Shown here piece after piece: positions 47,669-54,930 of a stretch of DNA of 64,000 bases (position 1 is the first letter of the stretch; the number at the start of each line of letters is the position of its first letter). The notes under the pieces are model-generated. The model saw only the letters and a program-made list of their open reading frames with translations, had not been told where the DNA came from and did not search any database. The position numbers and the translations under genes are program-made. Source of the stretch: Caldifarciminota bacterium (GTDB lineage: Bacteria > Hydrothermota > Tepidihabitantia > SM23-42). The stretch is taken from positions 1-64,000 of the forward strand of contig JALVOT010000018.1 of NCBI GenBank assembly GCA_027026255.1, read 5' to 3'.

Positions 47669-47706
47669 CATACATCAGATTATAGACATACATCAGTAAT
47701 AGTCAA
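47669..47706 (-). promoter_or_regulatory. Promoter with 10-bp direct repeats before the large regulator
   Basis: Minus strand TTGACT (47701-47706), 16-nt spacer, TATAAT (47679-47684). CATACATCAG occurs at 47669-47678 and 47687-47696 on the plus strand, one copy either side of the -10 and 18 bp apart, an operator-like layout. Leader about 95 nt, without clear ribosome site. Nothing else recognised in 47577-47840. Confidence 0.6.
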
Positions 47707-47840
47707 CAGCAATCATAAAAGCCAATCCAGAACCTGAAAGAAAGTCAAAGAAAAAATATATGGATTTCAGCCCGATTACACCAGAGTGAAGTAGTAATTT
47801 TTATTCCCTGAAAAACTGGAAAAAGGAGTGTGGTGAATTC

Positions 47841-47868
47841 TTGACAGGCTGATAAATCTTCATATAAT
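47841..47868 (+). promoter_or_regulatory. Promoter of the 47929 gene
   Basis: TTGACA (47841-47846), 16-nt spacer, TATAAT (47863-47868), all perfect consensus. Confidence 0.7.
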
Positions 47869-47877
47869 CAAAATATT

Positions 47878-47928
47878 ATGAAAAAAGCAGAACTATTTGA
47901 AACCCTCAAACGCAAAAGGAGGATTTAG
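47878..47928 (+). CDS. Possible leaderless 16-codon upstream ORF
   Basis: ATG lies 9 nt beyond the -10; the frame encodes MKKAELFETLKRKRRI and stops directly before the next ATG. Its last codons contain the AAAGGAGG ribosome site of the next gene, so translation of the two should be coupled or competitive. Confidence 0.4.
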   Translation: MKKAELFETLKRKRRI

Positions 47929-48384
47929 ATGTCAAACATTATTCTTTTTTTAACCCTTATAAATCCCGGGGTCGGAATCGAGGCAGGGTTTTGTGGTGGT
48001 CCGGTCTTCTCATTTATTATGATTGTGGAATTGAATGACCGGTTTTCCTTTAACGGCACAATCGGTGGATTTCCAGGCATCATCCTTGTATCCCGGGCGA
48101 ACTGCAGGTTTCAATTCACCCGGACAGAATGGTCACCATATCTCCAGACCGGACTTGGGTATTTTCATTATTATCGGGGAAATGCAAAGGGTAAAAGTAT
48201 TAAAGAGACCCACCTTGATTTAGGTCTAATATGGCCCAATAACAATCGCTGGACCTTGAATGGGGACATCGGTCTTCTTTATGCACCGTTCGGTTTAAAT
48301 AAATGGCTCAAAGATGAATTTCCTGACATCCCTATTTTTATCTATCCGGCAATCCATGCCGGTTTCTCATATTTTTTGAAGTAA
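47929..48384 (+). CDS. Small outer-membrane beta-barrel-like protein
   Basis: 151 residues with a short hydrophobic start (MSNIILFLTLINPGVG) and alternating aromatic beta strands (FSFNGTIGGFPGIILVSR, FTRTEWSPYLQTGLGYFHYY, RWTLNGDIGLLYAPFG), ending in AGFSYFLK. This pattern fits a small outer-membrane barrel or its fragment. AAAGGAGG precedes the ATG. Family unknown. Confidence 0.6.
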   Translation: MSNIILFLTLINPGVGIEAGFCGGPVFSFIMIVELNDRFSFNGTIGGFPGIILVSRANCRFQFTRTEWSPYLQTGLGYFHYYRGNAKGKSIKETHLDLGLIWPNNNRWTLNGDIGLLYAPFGLNKWLKDEFPDIPIFIYPAIHAGFSYFLK

Positions 48385-48397
48385 TTTGGAACGGACC

Positions 48398-48485
48398 GCG
48401 ACAGCATATAACGAATAACGATTCTGTATAAACCAGAAAAACCAGACCGTCAGCGACACCGCATAATGATTTTGTACAAACCAAA
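48398..48485. repeat. Diverged short repeat units
   Basis: Two related units, GACAGCATATAACGAATAAC..ATTCTGTATAAACCAG and GACACCGCATAATGATTTTG..TACAAACCAA, lie in tandem. The inverted form matches 17906-17930. Purpose unknown. Confidence 0.4.
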
Positions 48486-48532
48486 ATATACAGATATAAG
48501 AAAAAGTAGAAATGAGTCAGGACAAACCATTA

Positions 48533-48560
48533 TTGACTTATGTAAATTGCTTTGTATAAT
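48533..48560 (+). promoter_or_regulatory. lpxH promoter, leaderless type
   Basis: TTGACT (48533-48538), 16-nt spacer, TATAAT (48555-48560), 6 nt to the ATG at 48567. Confidence 0.65.
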
Positions 48561-48566
48561 GTGATA

Positions 48567-49262
48567 ATGCATTTATTTATCAGTGATGTACACATTCGAA
48601 CCGACAATAGTGAACGGAGCAGAAGATTAATAAAATTTATTAATGAATTTAAACCCCGGATTTCAGACCTTTATATCCTTGGTGACCTTTTTGAATTCTG
48701 GTTTGAATACAACCTCGTCATTCCCAAACACTACTTTAGAACCTTAGCCGCCTTATACGACCTTATTCAATCCGGCCGGCGTGTTCATTATATACTCGGA
48801 AACCATGAAGTTATGATCGGAGATTTTCTGAAAAATTTTGGGTTTGTCGTCCATCCGGAAAAGGTAAAACTTGAGATTGATAATCGGATTGTCTATCTTG
48901 CCCACGGCAATAAGATTGACCGCCGTATCTGGACCAGGATGTGGCAGATGCTTCTGACCTCAAAATTGAATCATACTTTATACAGCGTTATTCATCCTGA
49001 TATCGGCATCTTTTTGGCACAGGTTATCGCCTTTATTTCCCGCAAGCAAAAGACAAAACCGAACCTGGTTCATGTATTTGAAGAGTATGCGCGCGCAAAA
49101 TTGGAAGAGGTTGATATTGTAATCCTTGCCCATACCCATATCCCGGATTTTAAAGAATTCCCTGATAATAAATTCTATGTGAATACCGGAGACTGGGTAA
49201 AACATTTCTCTTATGCCGTAATAAATAACGGCAAGATATCGCTCAGATATTATGACGGATGA
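48567..49262 (+). CDS. lpxH: UDP-2,3-diacylglucosamine hydrolase-like metallophosphoesterase
   Basis: A 231-residue calcineurin-type phosphoesterase with the LpxH/LpxG motif set: FISDVH, LGDLFEFW, GNHE, LAHGNKID and AHTHIPD. LpxH cleaves UDP-diacylglucosamine to lipid X in lipid A synthesis, in keeping with an outer membrane. The ORF track starts five codons early (TTG); the ATG at 48567 lies exactly where transcription should start, so the mRNA is probably leaderless. Other lipid A genes are not nearby, so the function is likely but not proven. Confidence 0.82.
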   Translation: MHLFISDVHIRTDNSERSRRLIKFINEFKPRISDLYILGDLFEFWFEYNLVIPKHYFRTLAALYDLIQSGRRVHYILGNHEVMIGDFLKNFGFVVHPEKVKLEIDNRIVYLAHGNKIDRRIWTRMWQMLLTSKLNHTLYSVIHPDIGIFLAQVIAFISRKQKTKPNLVHVFEEYARAKLEEVDIVILAHTHIPDFKEFPDNKFYVNTGDWVKHFSYAVINNGKISLRYYDG

Positions 49263-49302
49263 TGTTCATATCTTCTCAACCGAATTTTTAAAAGTCGCAA
49301 CA

Positions 49303-49330
49303 TTGACATTCACTCAAATATGGATATATT
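49303..49330 (+). promoter_or_regulatory. Promoter of the LEA-like lipoprotein, leaderless type
   Basis: TTGACA (49303-49308), 16-nt spacer, TATATT (49325-49330), 6 nt to the ATG at 49337. Confidence 0.6.
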
Positions 49331-49336
49331 AATATT

Positions 49337-49786
49337 ATGATGAGAAAAATAATATTAATATTACCTGGACTTCTATTCTTTATCTCCTGCAGCGCCGTAA
49401 AAGAAAGGCTGGCAATCAGACAGTGTAAATTCTTTTTTGTCTCGGTTAAACCGTATAACTTTACATACCACAATTTCAGTTTAGATTTCACCCTTAAGGG
49501 TGAAAATCCAAACCGGGTGGATGCAGTCCTTGACCGCTTCACCTATACCTTTTTCATCAATGAAACCGCAATCTTTTCCGGTAAGACCGGTGAAGGCTTA
49601 AGAATTCCCGCAAATAAATCAAAGAATTTTAAGACGACCCTAGTTCTTGAATATAATAAACTCGGTGATGCCTTGATTGAAGCGATACGATTAAAAAAGG
49701 CAGACTACAAAATCAAAGCAAGGGTATATATCAAAACAATCCTGGGTGATATCGGATATCCTGTAGAGATAAAGAACCCTCAATAA
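49337..49786 (+). CDS. LEA14-like lipoprotein
   Basis: 149 residues. Lipoprotein signal IILILPGLLFFISC, then one LEA type-2/WHy-like beta-sandwich: FSLDFTLKGENPNRVDAVLDRF, FFINETAIFSGKTGEG, IPANKSKNFKTTLVL. Related proteins occur in bacterial envelopes and in desiccation responses; precise role unknown. Confidence 0.75.
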   Translation: MMRKIILILPGLLFFISCSAVKERLAIRQCKFFFVSVKPYNFTYHNFSLDFTLKGENPNRVDAVLDRFTYTFFINETAIFSGKTGEGLRIPANKSKNFKTTLVLEYNKLGDALIEAIRLKKADYKIKARVYIKTILGDIGYPVEIKNPQ

Positions 49787-49788
49787 AT

Positions 49789-49828
49789 TGCACAATTTTT
49801 GTGCAGTCAATAACAATTTTTGTGCAGT
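49789..49828. repeat. 16-bp direct repeats with a 7-bp hairpin
   Basis: ACAATTTTTGTGCAGT occurs at 49792-49807 and 49813-49828, 21 bp apart (two helical turns). The first copy is part of TGCACAA-TTT-TTGTGCA. It precedes the 49902 gene cluster and could be an operator or a weak terminator of the gene before. Confidence 0.55.
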
Positions 49829-49901
49829 ATTAATAATTTCCTCTTGAAATTTCAATATTTTTCTCCGGCATATATTTTGCATAAAAATATTGTAGAGGTG
49901 A

Positions 49902-50675
49902 ATGATGAAAATCGAAAAAATCTGCTACTTTCTCTTAATCATCTTCGGCATCCTGGCCCTTACCGGATGCTGTTATAAAGGATGTGATGATGAACCACCG
50001 GCGGTTCCCCGGGGGCTAAGGTCAATCACCGGTGATGAAGAGGTCCTGCTCACCTGGTATGATAATACTGAACCCGACCTTGCCGGATATCGGATCTATC
50101 GAAGTCTCACACCTGAAGGAACTTACCATGCAATCGGAGAAACAAACCTTGACTATTTTCTCGATTATGGTCTGATAAATGGTCAAACTTACTACTACGC
50201 AATCACGGCGTTTGATGTTAATGGTAATGAGAGTGATCTATCCTATGAAATTATATATGATACACCAAGGCCCGAAGGATATAATGAAAGACTCTTTGAC
50301 TACTCAAAATATCCTGTATATGCCGGCTGGAATTTCAGTGAATATTCCGTTGTTCCCTATAACGAACCGGGCTGCGATTTCTATTATGGTTATGATAATG
50401 CAGAAGCCGCCTATTACTTCTTTGTCGGCAATCCGAATGGCCTGATTCAGGACTTTGGCTACACCGAATCACTTGATGATATAACCTATGCCCCGGAACA
50501 GGGTTGGTCGTCAACGGGAAAGGTCGAGGCGATTTTCGGTCATACCTATATCTTCTGGACCTGGGATAATCACTTCGCCAAGTTTCGGGTTACTGGATTT
50601 GGACCTGATTATGTAATTTTTGACTGGGCATATCAGGTTGATCCCGGCAACCCGGAACTCGTAATCAAACCATAA
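49902..50675 (+). CDS. Fibronectin type III lipoprotein
   Basis: 257 residues. Lipoprotein signal YFLLIIFGILALTGC, then one FN3 domain (about 35-115): PRGLRSITGDEEVLLTWYDN, LAGYRIYRS, YYYAITAFDVNGNES. The C-terminal 140 residues are aromatic-rich and unassigned. GAGGTG precedes; the second ATG at 49905 is equally possible. First gene of a five-gene envelope cluster. Confidence 0.8.
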   Translation: MMKIEKICYFLLIIFGILALTGCCYKGCDDEPPAVPRGLRSITGDEEVLLTWYDNTEPDLAGYRIYRSLTPEGTYHAIGETNLDYFLDYGLINGQTYYYAITAFDVNGNESDLSYEIIYDTPRPEGYNERLFDYSKYPVYAGWNFSEYSVVPYNEPGCDFYYGYDNAEAAYYFFVGNPNGLIQDFGYTESLDDITYAPEQGWSSTGKVEAIFGHTYIFWTWDNHFAKFRVTGFGPDYVIFDWAYQVDPGNPELVIKP

Positions 50676-50686
50676 CGAGGTGTGTG

Positions 50687-50974
50687 ATGGATGCTATATT
50701 TAACTTAAAGAATTCCCCTGATGTCGCACCGGAATCCGCCCTATACTCACCCCTGCGAAAATATCAACTCTTAGAGCGTTTAAAGAATATCGTCATTGAA
50801 ATAAACCGGGGCAGGATAACAATCGACACGAACGAATTGATACCGAAGATGCTCGCTGTAGGCAGGTCAAGGGGAACACCGGATTTTGAAAGGGCGGTCA
50901 AAGAACTCCTTGCTGTCCTTGCACACCGAATTCCATCTTCAGAATATAATGAAGAATTTGAAAGTTTTATATAA
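50687..50974 (+). CDS. Small helical protein of unknown function
   Basis: 95 residues, soluble, no signal. The segment LLERLKNIVIEINRGRITID followed by TNELIPKML is faintly like the anti-sigma-28 factor FlgM, but no flagellar gene is present, so this is a weak suggestion. The ORF track begins with the GTG at 50684. Lies 11 nt after the FN3 lipoprotein gene, with GAGGTG upstream. Confidence 0.6.
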   Translation: MDAIFNLKNSPDVAPESALYSPLRKYQLLERLKNIVIEINRGRITIDTNELIPKMLAVGRSRGTPDFERAVKELLAVLAHRIPSSEYNEEFESFI

Positions 50975-50989
50975 AAAAAGGAGGCTGCA

Positions 50990-51916
50990 ATGAAAAAACT
51001 TATTTTATTATCACTCGCAGCCATCCCGTTATTCGCATTCGGCGTAAACTTCATCATTGCCGATTACGAATATTACGGTGATGAGTATTACTGCGATGAA
51101 TACTGGTGTGACTGTCCCTATGACGGATACTGGGTCTATTATCCGGATGGTTGTTATTGTGTCCATTATGTCTGGTGGTATCCCTGGTGGTGGGATTGGT
51201 ATTGGCAGCGATGCCACTGGTGTCATCACTTCTGCTGGGATTTCTTTTACAGTGGATTCTATATAGTCTGGTATGAGGACGGCTATTGGTGGTGGAGACC
51301 AAGATATGGCAGAGCAGTAAGACACCGACTTCCCTATACTTATAGAGAAATCAGATATCGGGCAAAGAAATATGGTATTATTCTACCCAGAAAGCCTCCC
51401 CGTAAAATAAATGTGCCCTATAAGGAGAACAAGATAAAGAGATTGATTCAGAAAAAGGACCCTGAATTATTTAGCCGGGTGGTAAAAGAGCACAAAAGCG
51501 GTAACTTAGAAAAAATGCGTAAAGTATATGATGCAAAGATCAGAAAAAATACGACACTGCGGCCAAGGCATTATCTGGAATCTTCGAACCGGACAAAAAT
51601 CAGAGACTCGAACCATAATATTCTTCCCGGCCATTCCACAGAAGATATTAGAACTCCGCACCGAAAATATAAAAACTCAGAAAATATTGAAAAAGAAGGC
51701 GGAATTCATATAATAAAAAAGAAGAAGAAAAAGAGCAATGATATTGATTACAAAAGGTCTGAAAAAGAAAGCGGTTATCATTTCAAGAAGATTGAAAGAC
51801 ATTCAATAAAAAAATCGAACCATCGAACTCAACCAAAAATAAGGCTGGATAAGGATGATACACCGGGACGAAGGTATATTCATAAAAAGGTTCATCCAGA
51901 AGGTCAAAAGAGGTAA
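50990..51916 (+). CDS. Secreted Trp/Tyr/Cys-rich protein with basic tail
   Basis: 308 residues, two-part. After the signal peptide MKKLILLSLAAIPLFAFG comes about 85 residues with some 15 Trp, 8 Cys and many Tyr and Asp (YWCDCPYDGYW, HYVWWYPWWWDWYWQRCHWC). From residue 110 the protein is very basic, with Lys/Arg/His runs (HIIKKKKKKS) and likely disorder. No family recognised. AAAGGAGG precedes the ATG. Third gene of the envelope cluster. The paired Cys and His (CHWCHHFC) could bind metal or form disulfides; metal, redox or mineral/surface binding are guesses. Confidence 0.75.
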   Translation: MKKLILLSLAAIPLFAFGVNFIIADYEYYGDEYYCDEYWCDCPYDGYWVYYPDGCYCVHYVWWYPWWWDWYWQRCHWCHHFCWDFFYSGFYIVWYEDGYWWWRPRYGRAVRHRLPYTYREIRYRAKKYGIILPRKPPRKINVPYKENKIKRLIQKKDPELFSRVVKEHKSGNLEKMRKVYDAKIRKNTTLRPRHYLESSNRTKIRDSNHNILPGHSTEDIRTPHRKYKNSENIEKEGGIHIIKKKKKKSNDIDYKRSEKESGYHFKKIERHSIKKSNHRTQPKIRLDKDDTPGRRYIHKKVHPEGQKR

Positions 51917-51918
51917 TT

Positions 51919-52527
51919 ATGTCTGCAATAATCTTATGCACACTTATTGGTCTACATCTTAACCTTTGGCTGAACCGCGAGGATGGTATATACTATCCAT
52001 CAGAGAATCTTAAGGTCTTTTTCCGGGTGGATGAAGACTGTTTTGTTACAGTCTATAATATAGAAAGAGGGGGGAAGATAAAGAAACTCTTCCCCCCGAA
52101 GGGTCATGACGGCTGGGTTTCAGCCGGCAAACGTTATCAATTACCTCCTGCTGATGCCGATTATGATTATGTAATCAGTGGGCCACCCGGGATTGAGACA
52201 ATTATTGCCTGTGCATCTACTGAGCGTCAACCCGCATTTACAGATGAAGGTCCTGATATTGTTGAATCAACCGCTTATATCGAAATAAAAGAGCCCGAAC
52301 CGGCAAGGCTCATTATTGTATCCCGTCCCATTTATGCCCGCATCTATATCTCAAAAGATGATTTTGAAGATGAAGAGTATGCAGGCTGCACGCCGCGTGA
52401 GATTGTCATAAGACCGGGTTCATATTGGGTGACGATAAGAAAACCAGGTTTTCACCCGCTCCAAAGAAAAATATGGCTTGAACCCGGTGCGATAAAAAAG
52501 GTTATGGTAAGGCTTATACTATATTGA
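51919..52527 (+). CDS. DUF4384-PEGA envelope protein
   Basis: 202 residues. A short hydrophobic start is followed by a DUF4384-like domain (about 15-90: LNLWLNREDGIYYPSENLKV, FFRVDEDCFVTVYNI, KLFPP) and a C-terminal PEGA domain (about 130-202: ARLIIVSRPIYARIYISKDD, GCTPREIVIRPGSYWVTIRK, PGFHPLQR). Both domains are typical of bacterial surface proteins. Starts 2 nt after the aromatic-rich gene's stop, so they are cotranscribed. Confidence 0.82.
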   Translation: MSAIILCTLIGLHLNLWLNREDGIYYPSENLKVFFRVDEDCFVTVYNIERGGKIKKLFPPKGHDGWVSAGKRYQLPPADADYDYVISGPPGIETIIACASTERQPAFTDEGPDIVESTAYIEIKEPEPARLIIVSRPIYARIYISKDDFEDEEYAGCTPREIVIRPGSYWVTIRKPGFHPLQRKIWLEPGAIKKVMVRLILY

Positions 52528-52561
52528 CATTATGTTTAACTTTATTATAATAAATCATACT

Positions 52562-52861
52562 ATGAAGAAAATCCTGATAACACTCATCTTTGTTGGATTT
52601 CTTTTTGGTGTGGAACAGGTCCCCAGGCATCGAACAAATAAAAAGACCAGGCAGATTGAAAAGACGAAAAAGTCAACAAGACTCAAAAAAATAAAGGTCA
52701 AAGAGGACCATTTTCTGGATGCCGATTCAAATGCAGTCAATGACCAGCGTGAAGATGATTATTTAAAGATAAAGAAAATGAATTCCAAATTTTGGGACCT
52801 ATTTCAAAAAATATTCGGCAACAAATTAAAAAAATCCAGGAAGAAAAAAAGGCACAAATAG
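52562..52861 (+). CDS. Small exported basic protein
   Basis: 99 residues. Signal peptide MKKILITLIFVGFLFG, then a Lys/Arg-rich chain (RTNKKTRQIEKTKKSTRLKK) with a few acidic residues and a C-terminal KKSRKKKRHK. The ATG at 52562 is preferred to the ORF-track start at 52532 because it opens the signal peptide. Composition echoes the basic tail of the aromatic-rich protein two genes upstream. Confidence 0.6.
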   Translation: MKKILITLIFVGFLFGVEQVPRHRTNKKTRQIEKTKKSTRLKKIKVKEDHFLDADSNAVNDQREDDYLKIKKMNSKFWDLFQKIFGNKLKKSRKKKRHK

Positions 52862-52928
52862 AATGATTCGTTAATCAACATACCCGATATTTTGCCCTAC
52901 TTCTTTTATCACCATCCCAACTGAACAG

Positions 52929-52957
52929 TTGACTTTATAAAGGTAATTGATTAATAT
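52929..52957 (+). promoter_or_regulatory. Promoter of the transporter-kinase operon, leaderless type
   Basis: TTGACT (52929-52934), 17-nt spacer, TAATAT (52952-52957), 5 nt to the GTG at 52963. Confidence 0.5.
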
Positions 52958-52962
52958 AGATT

Positions 52963-54930
52963 GTGCATAATCTATTAATCTTCATCCTCCTCAATGCCCT
53001 GTCATTGGTCCCGGCAAAAGACCCATTGGGCAACGATATCTCGGGTGCTGAACAGGTCGGCACAGTCGGTTCAATATTAAAAAAGCCTATTGTGGTTCGG
53101 GTACTGGACAGCCTGGGCAATCCCCGGGCGAATGTCACCGTAAAGTTTTCAGTAATAGAAGAACCCAGGGAGAATTTTCTTAAAAAAAGACCGGCCCGTT
53201 TAGAACCTGAAGAAACCAGGACTGATAAAGATGGATATGCAACGAGTAGATTCTGTTTCGGCGGAACAAGTGGAAATTATTATATACTCATCAAAGCAGA
53301 ATCACAGAGTTTGATATTCAAAGAGATTGCCCTGGATCGAAACTGGCTTCTTTTCTTTTTCTTTTCACTATTCGGTGGACTGGGCATATTCCTTTTCGGA
53401 CTGAACTACGGAAGCAAGGGTCTTATAAGGGCAGCCGGGGCAAAGATGCGCGACCTCCTTTTCAGTCTCACAAAAAATCGCCTTATGGCCCTGGTTATCG
53501 GCATCGTTGTAACGGTTATTCTCGGTTCCAGTACGGCAAGTTCAATCCTTTTGGTACGCTTTGTCTCCGGTGGTATCATACTTTTAGAGCAGGCACTCGG
53601 TGTGCTTCTGGGTATAAATATTGGAACAACCATAACCGTGCAGATTATCGCCTTCAGAATCTTAGATTACGCAATTCTGATTGTGGGCATTGGATTCTTC
53701 CTGATGCATTTTTTCCCACGATACCGGAATGTCGGCCAGGCGATATTCGGCCTTGGTCTCCTCTTCTTTTCTCTGAAATTAATGTCTGCCGCAACATCAA
53801 ATTTAAGATACCTGCCTCTCTTCCATACAATAATTGCCGGGCTATCAAGATATCCCTTGCTTGCAATCATCATTGCATCACTCATCACATTTTTATTACG
53901 CTCGAGTGCCGCAACCATCGGCATCATTTTAATCCTGACATTTGATTCCCTGATTGAACTTCACCAGGCGGTGCCTCTGATACTGGGAGCAAATCTGGGC
54001 ACCACATTCACCGCACTCATATCGGCAAATTCCACTGATGGCCGTCGGGTCGCATTCGGCCATTTTCTCTTCAACCTGCTGGCAATTGCAGTGCTCTTCC
54101 CGTTTCTCAACTACATCCCGAATATCGTAAAAAGTCTTGGCGGTGATATCTCCCGACAGATCGCAAATTTTCACACTATGTTCAACCTCTTTTCAGCCGC
54201 GCTCTTTCTCCCATTAATTCATCTCTTTGCCAGACTCTTGGACAGCATAGTAAAAAGAACAAAAACAGGAAGTCCCTGGACCCATCATTTAGACCCGGCA
54301 TTTCTTGATACACCGGCAATCGCCCTCGGCCAGGCAACCAGGGAAATACTTTTTATGGCCGACATTGTGAATCGTATGCTTGAAGACAGTATAAAAGTCT
54401 TTAAAGAACGCGACCGCAATCTTTTGGAAAAAGTTGTAAAAACCGACGACGAAGTGGACGAATTCGAGGAAAAGATCACCCCCTATCTTACCAGGATTAG
54501 CGAAGGCGAGATGGATAGTAAATTATCCCATTATCATCATGCCCTGCTCAATACAGTCAATGAGATTGAACATATCGGTGATGTTGTTTCAAAAAACCTT
54601 ATGTCCTATGCAAAAAAACAGATTGACACCGGATTTTTATTCTCTGAAGAAGGCTTTAACCAGATTGAAAATCTGCATCGGTTTGCATGTGAAACACTCC
54701 GCACCGCAATAAATGCCTTAGCAACCCAGGATAAAAATTTGGCACAAACGGCGGTGGCCCGGAAAAAAGAGGGATATATATTAGCAAAGAAGTATAGTGA
54801 ATTACATTTAGAAAGACTGAAAAAAGGTATGAAACAGAGTCTGGAAACAAGCACCATCCACCTTGATATCATCAGTGACCTTGAACGAATAAACTTCCAT
54901 GCCGCAGAGATAGGCGCCGGCATATTATGA
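52963..54930 (+). CDS. Na/Pi-cotransporter-like protein with N-terminal Ig-like domain and PhoU-like tail
   Basis: 655 residues. A signal or first helix is followed by an extracytoplasmic Ig/invasin-like domain (about 20-125: VRVLDSLGNPRANVTVKFSV, TDKDGYATSRF). The membrane part (about 130-440) has two NptA-type repeats, each with GTT (INIGTTITVQ, ANLGTTFTAL). The usual QSSSA signatures are changed to LGSSTASS and LRSSAAT, both lacking the Gln. A PhoU-like helical domain ends the protein. GTG start, no ribosome site. The next gene is a histidine kinase overlapping by 4 nt. Phosphate transport versus sensing is open. Confidence 0.85.
   Translation: MHNLLIFILLNALSLVPAKDPLGNDISGAEQVGTVGSILKKPIVVRVLDSLGNPRANVTVKFSVIEEPRENFLKKRPARLEPEETRTDKDGYATSRFCFGGTSGNYYILIKAESQSLIFKEIALDRNWLLFFFFSLFGGLGIFLFGLNYGSKGLIRAAGAKMRDLLFSLTKNRLMALVIGIVVTVILGSSTASSILLVRFVSGGIILLEQALGVLLGINIGTTITVQIIAFRILDYAILIVGIGFFLMHFFPRYRNVGQAIFGLGLLFFSLKLMSAATSNLRYLPLFHTIIAGLSRYPLLAIIIASLITFLLRSSAATIGIILILTFDSLIELHQAVPLILGANLGTTFTALISANSTDGRRVAFGHFLFNLLAIAVLFPFLNYIPNIVKSLGGDISRQIANFHTMFNLFSAALFLPLIHLFARLLDSIVKRTKTGSPWTHHLDPAFLDTPAIALGQATREILFMADIVNRMLEDSIKVFKERDRNLLEKVVKTDDEVDEFEEKITPYLTRISEGEMDSKLSHYHHALLNTVNEIEHIGDVVSKNLMSYAKKQIDTGFLFSEEGFNQIENLHRFACETLRTAINALATQDKNLAQTAVARKKEGYILAKKYSELHLERLKKGMKQSLETSTIHLDIISDLERINFHAAEIGAGIL

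Noticed and set aside
50687-50974. Confident FlgM assignment
   Set aside because: The resemblance covers only about 25 residues and there is no flagellar context, so it is only mentioned as a weak hint.
51029-51325. Alternative ORFs opposite and within the aromatic-rich gene
   Set aside because: They reflect its biased codons; the annotated frame alone has a ribosome site, a signal peptide and correct operon spacing.
53406-54923. Multiple minus-strand ORFs opposite the transporter
   Set aside because: They are shadows of the strongly hydrophobic coding frame and lack starts with ribosome sites.
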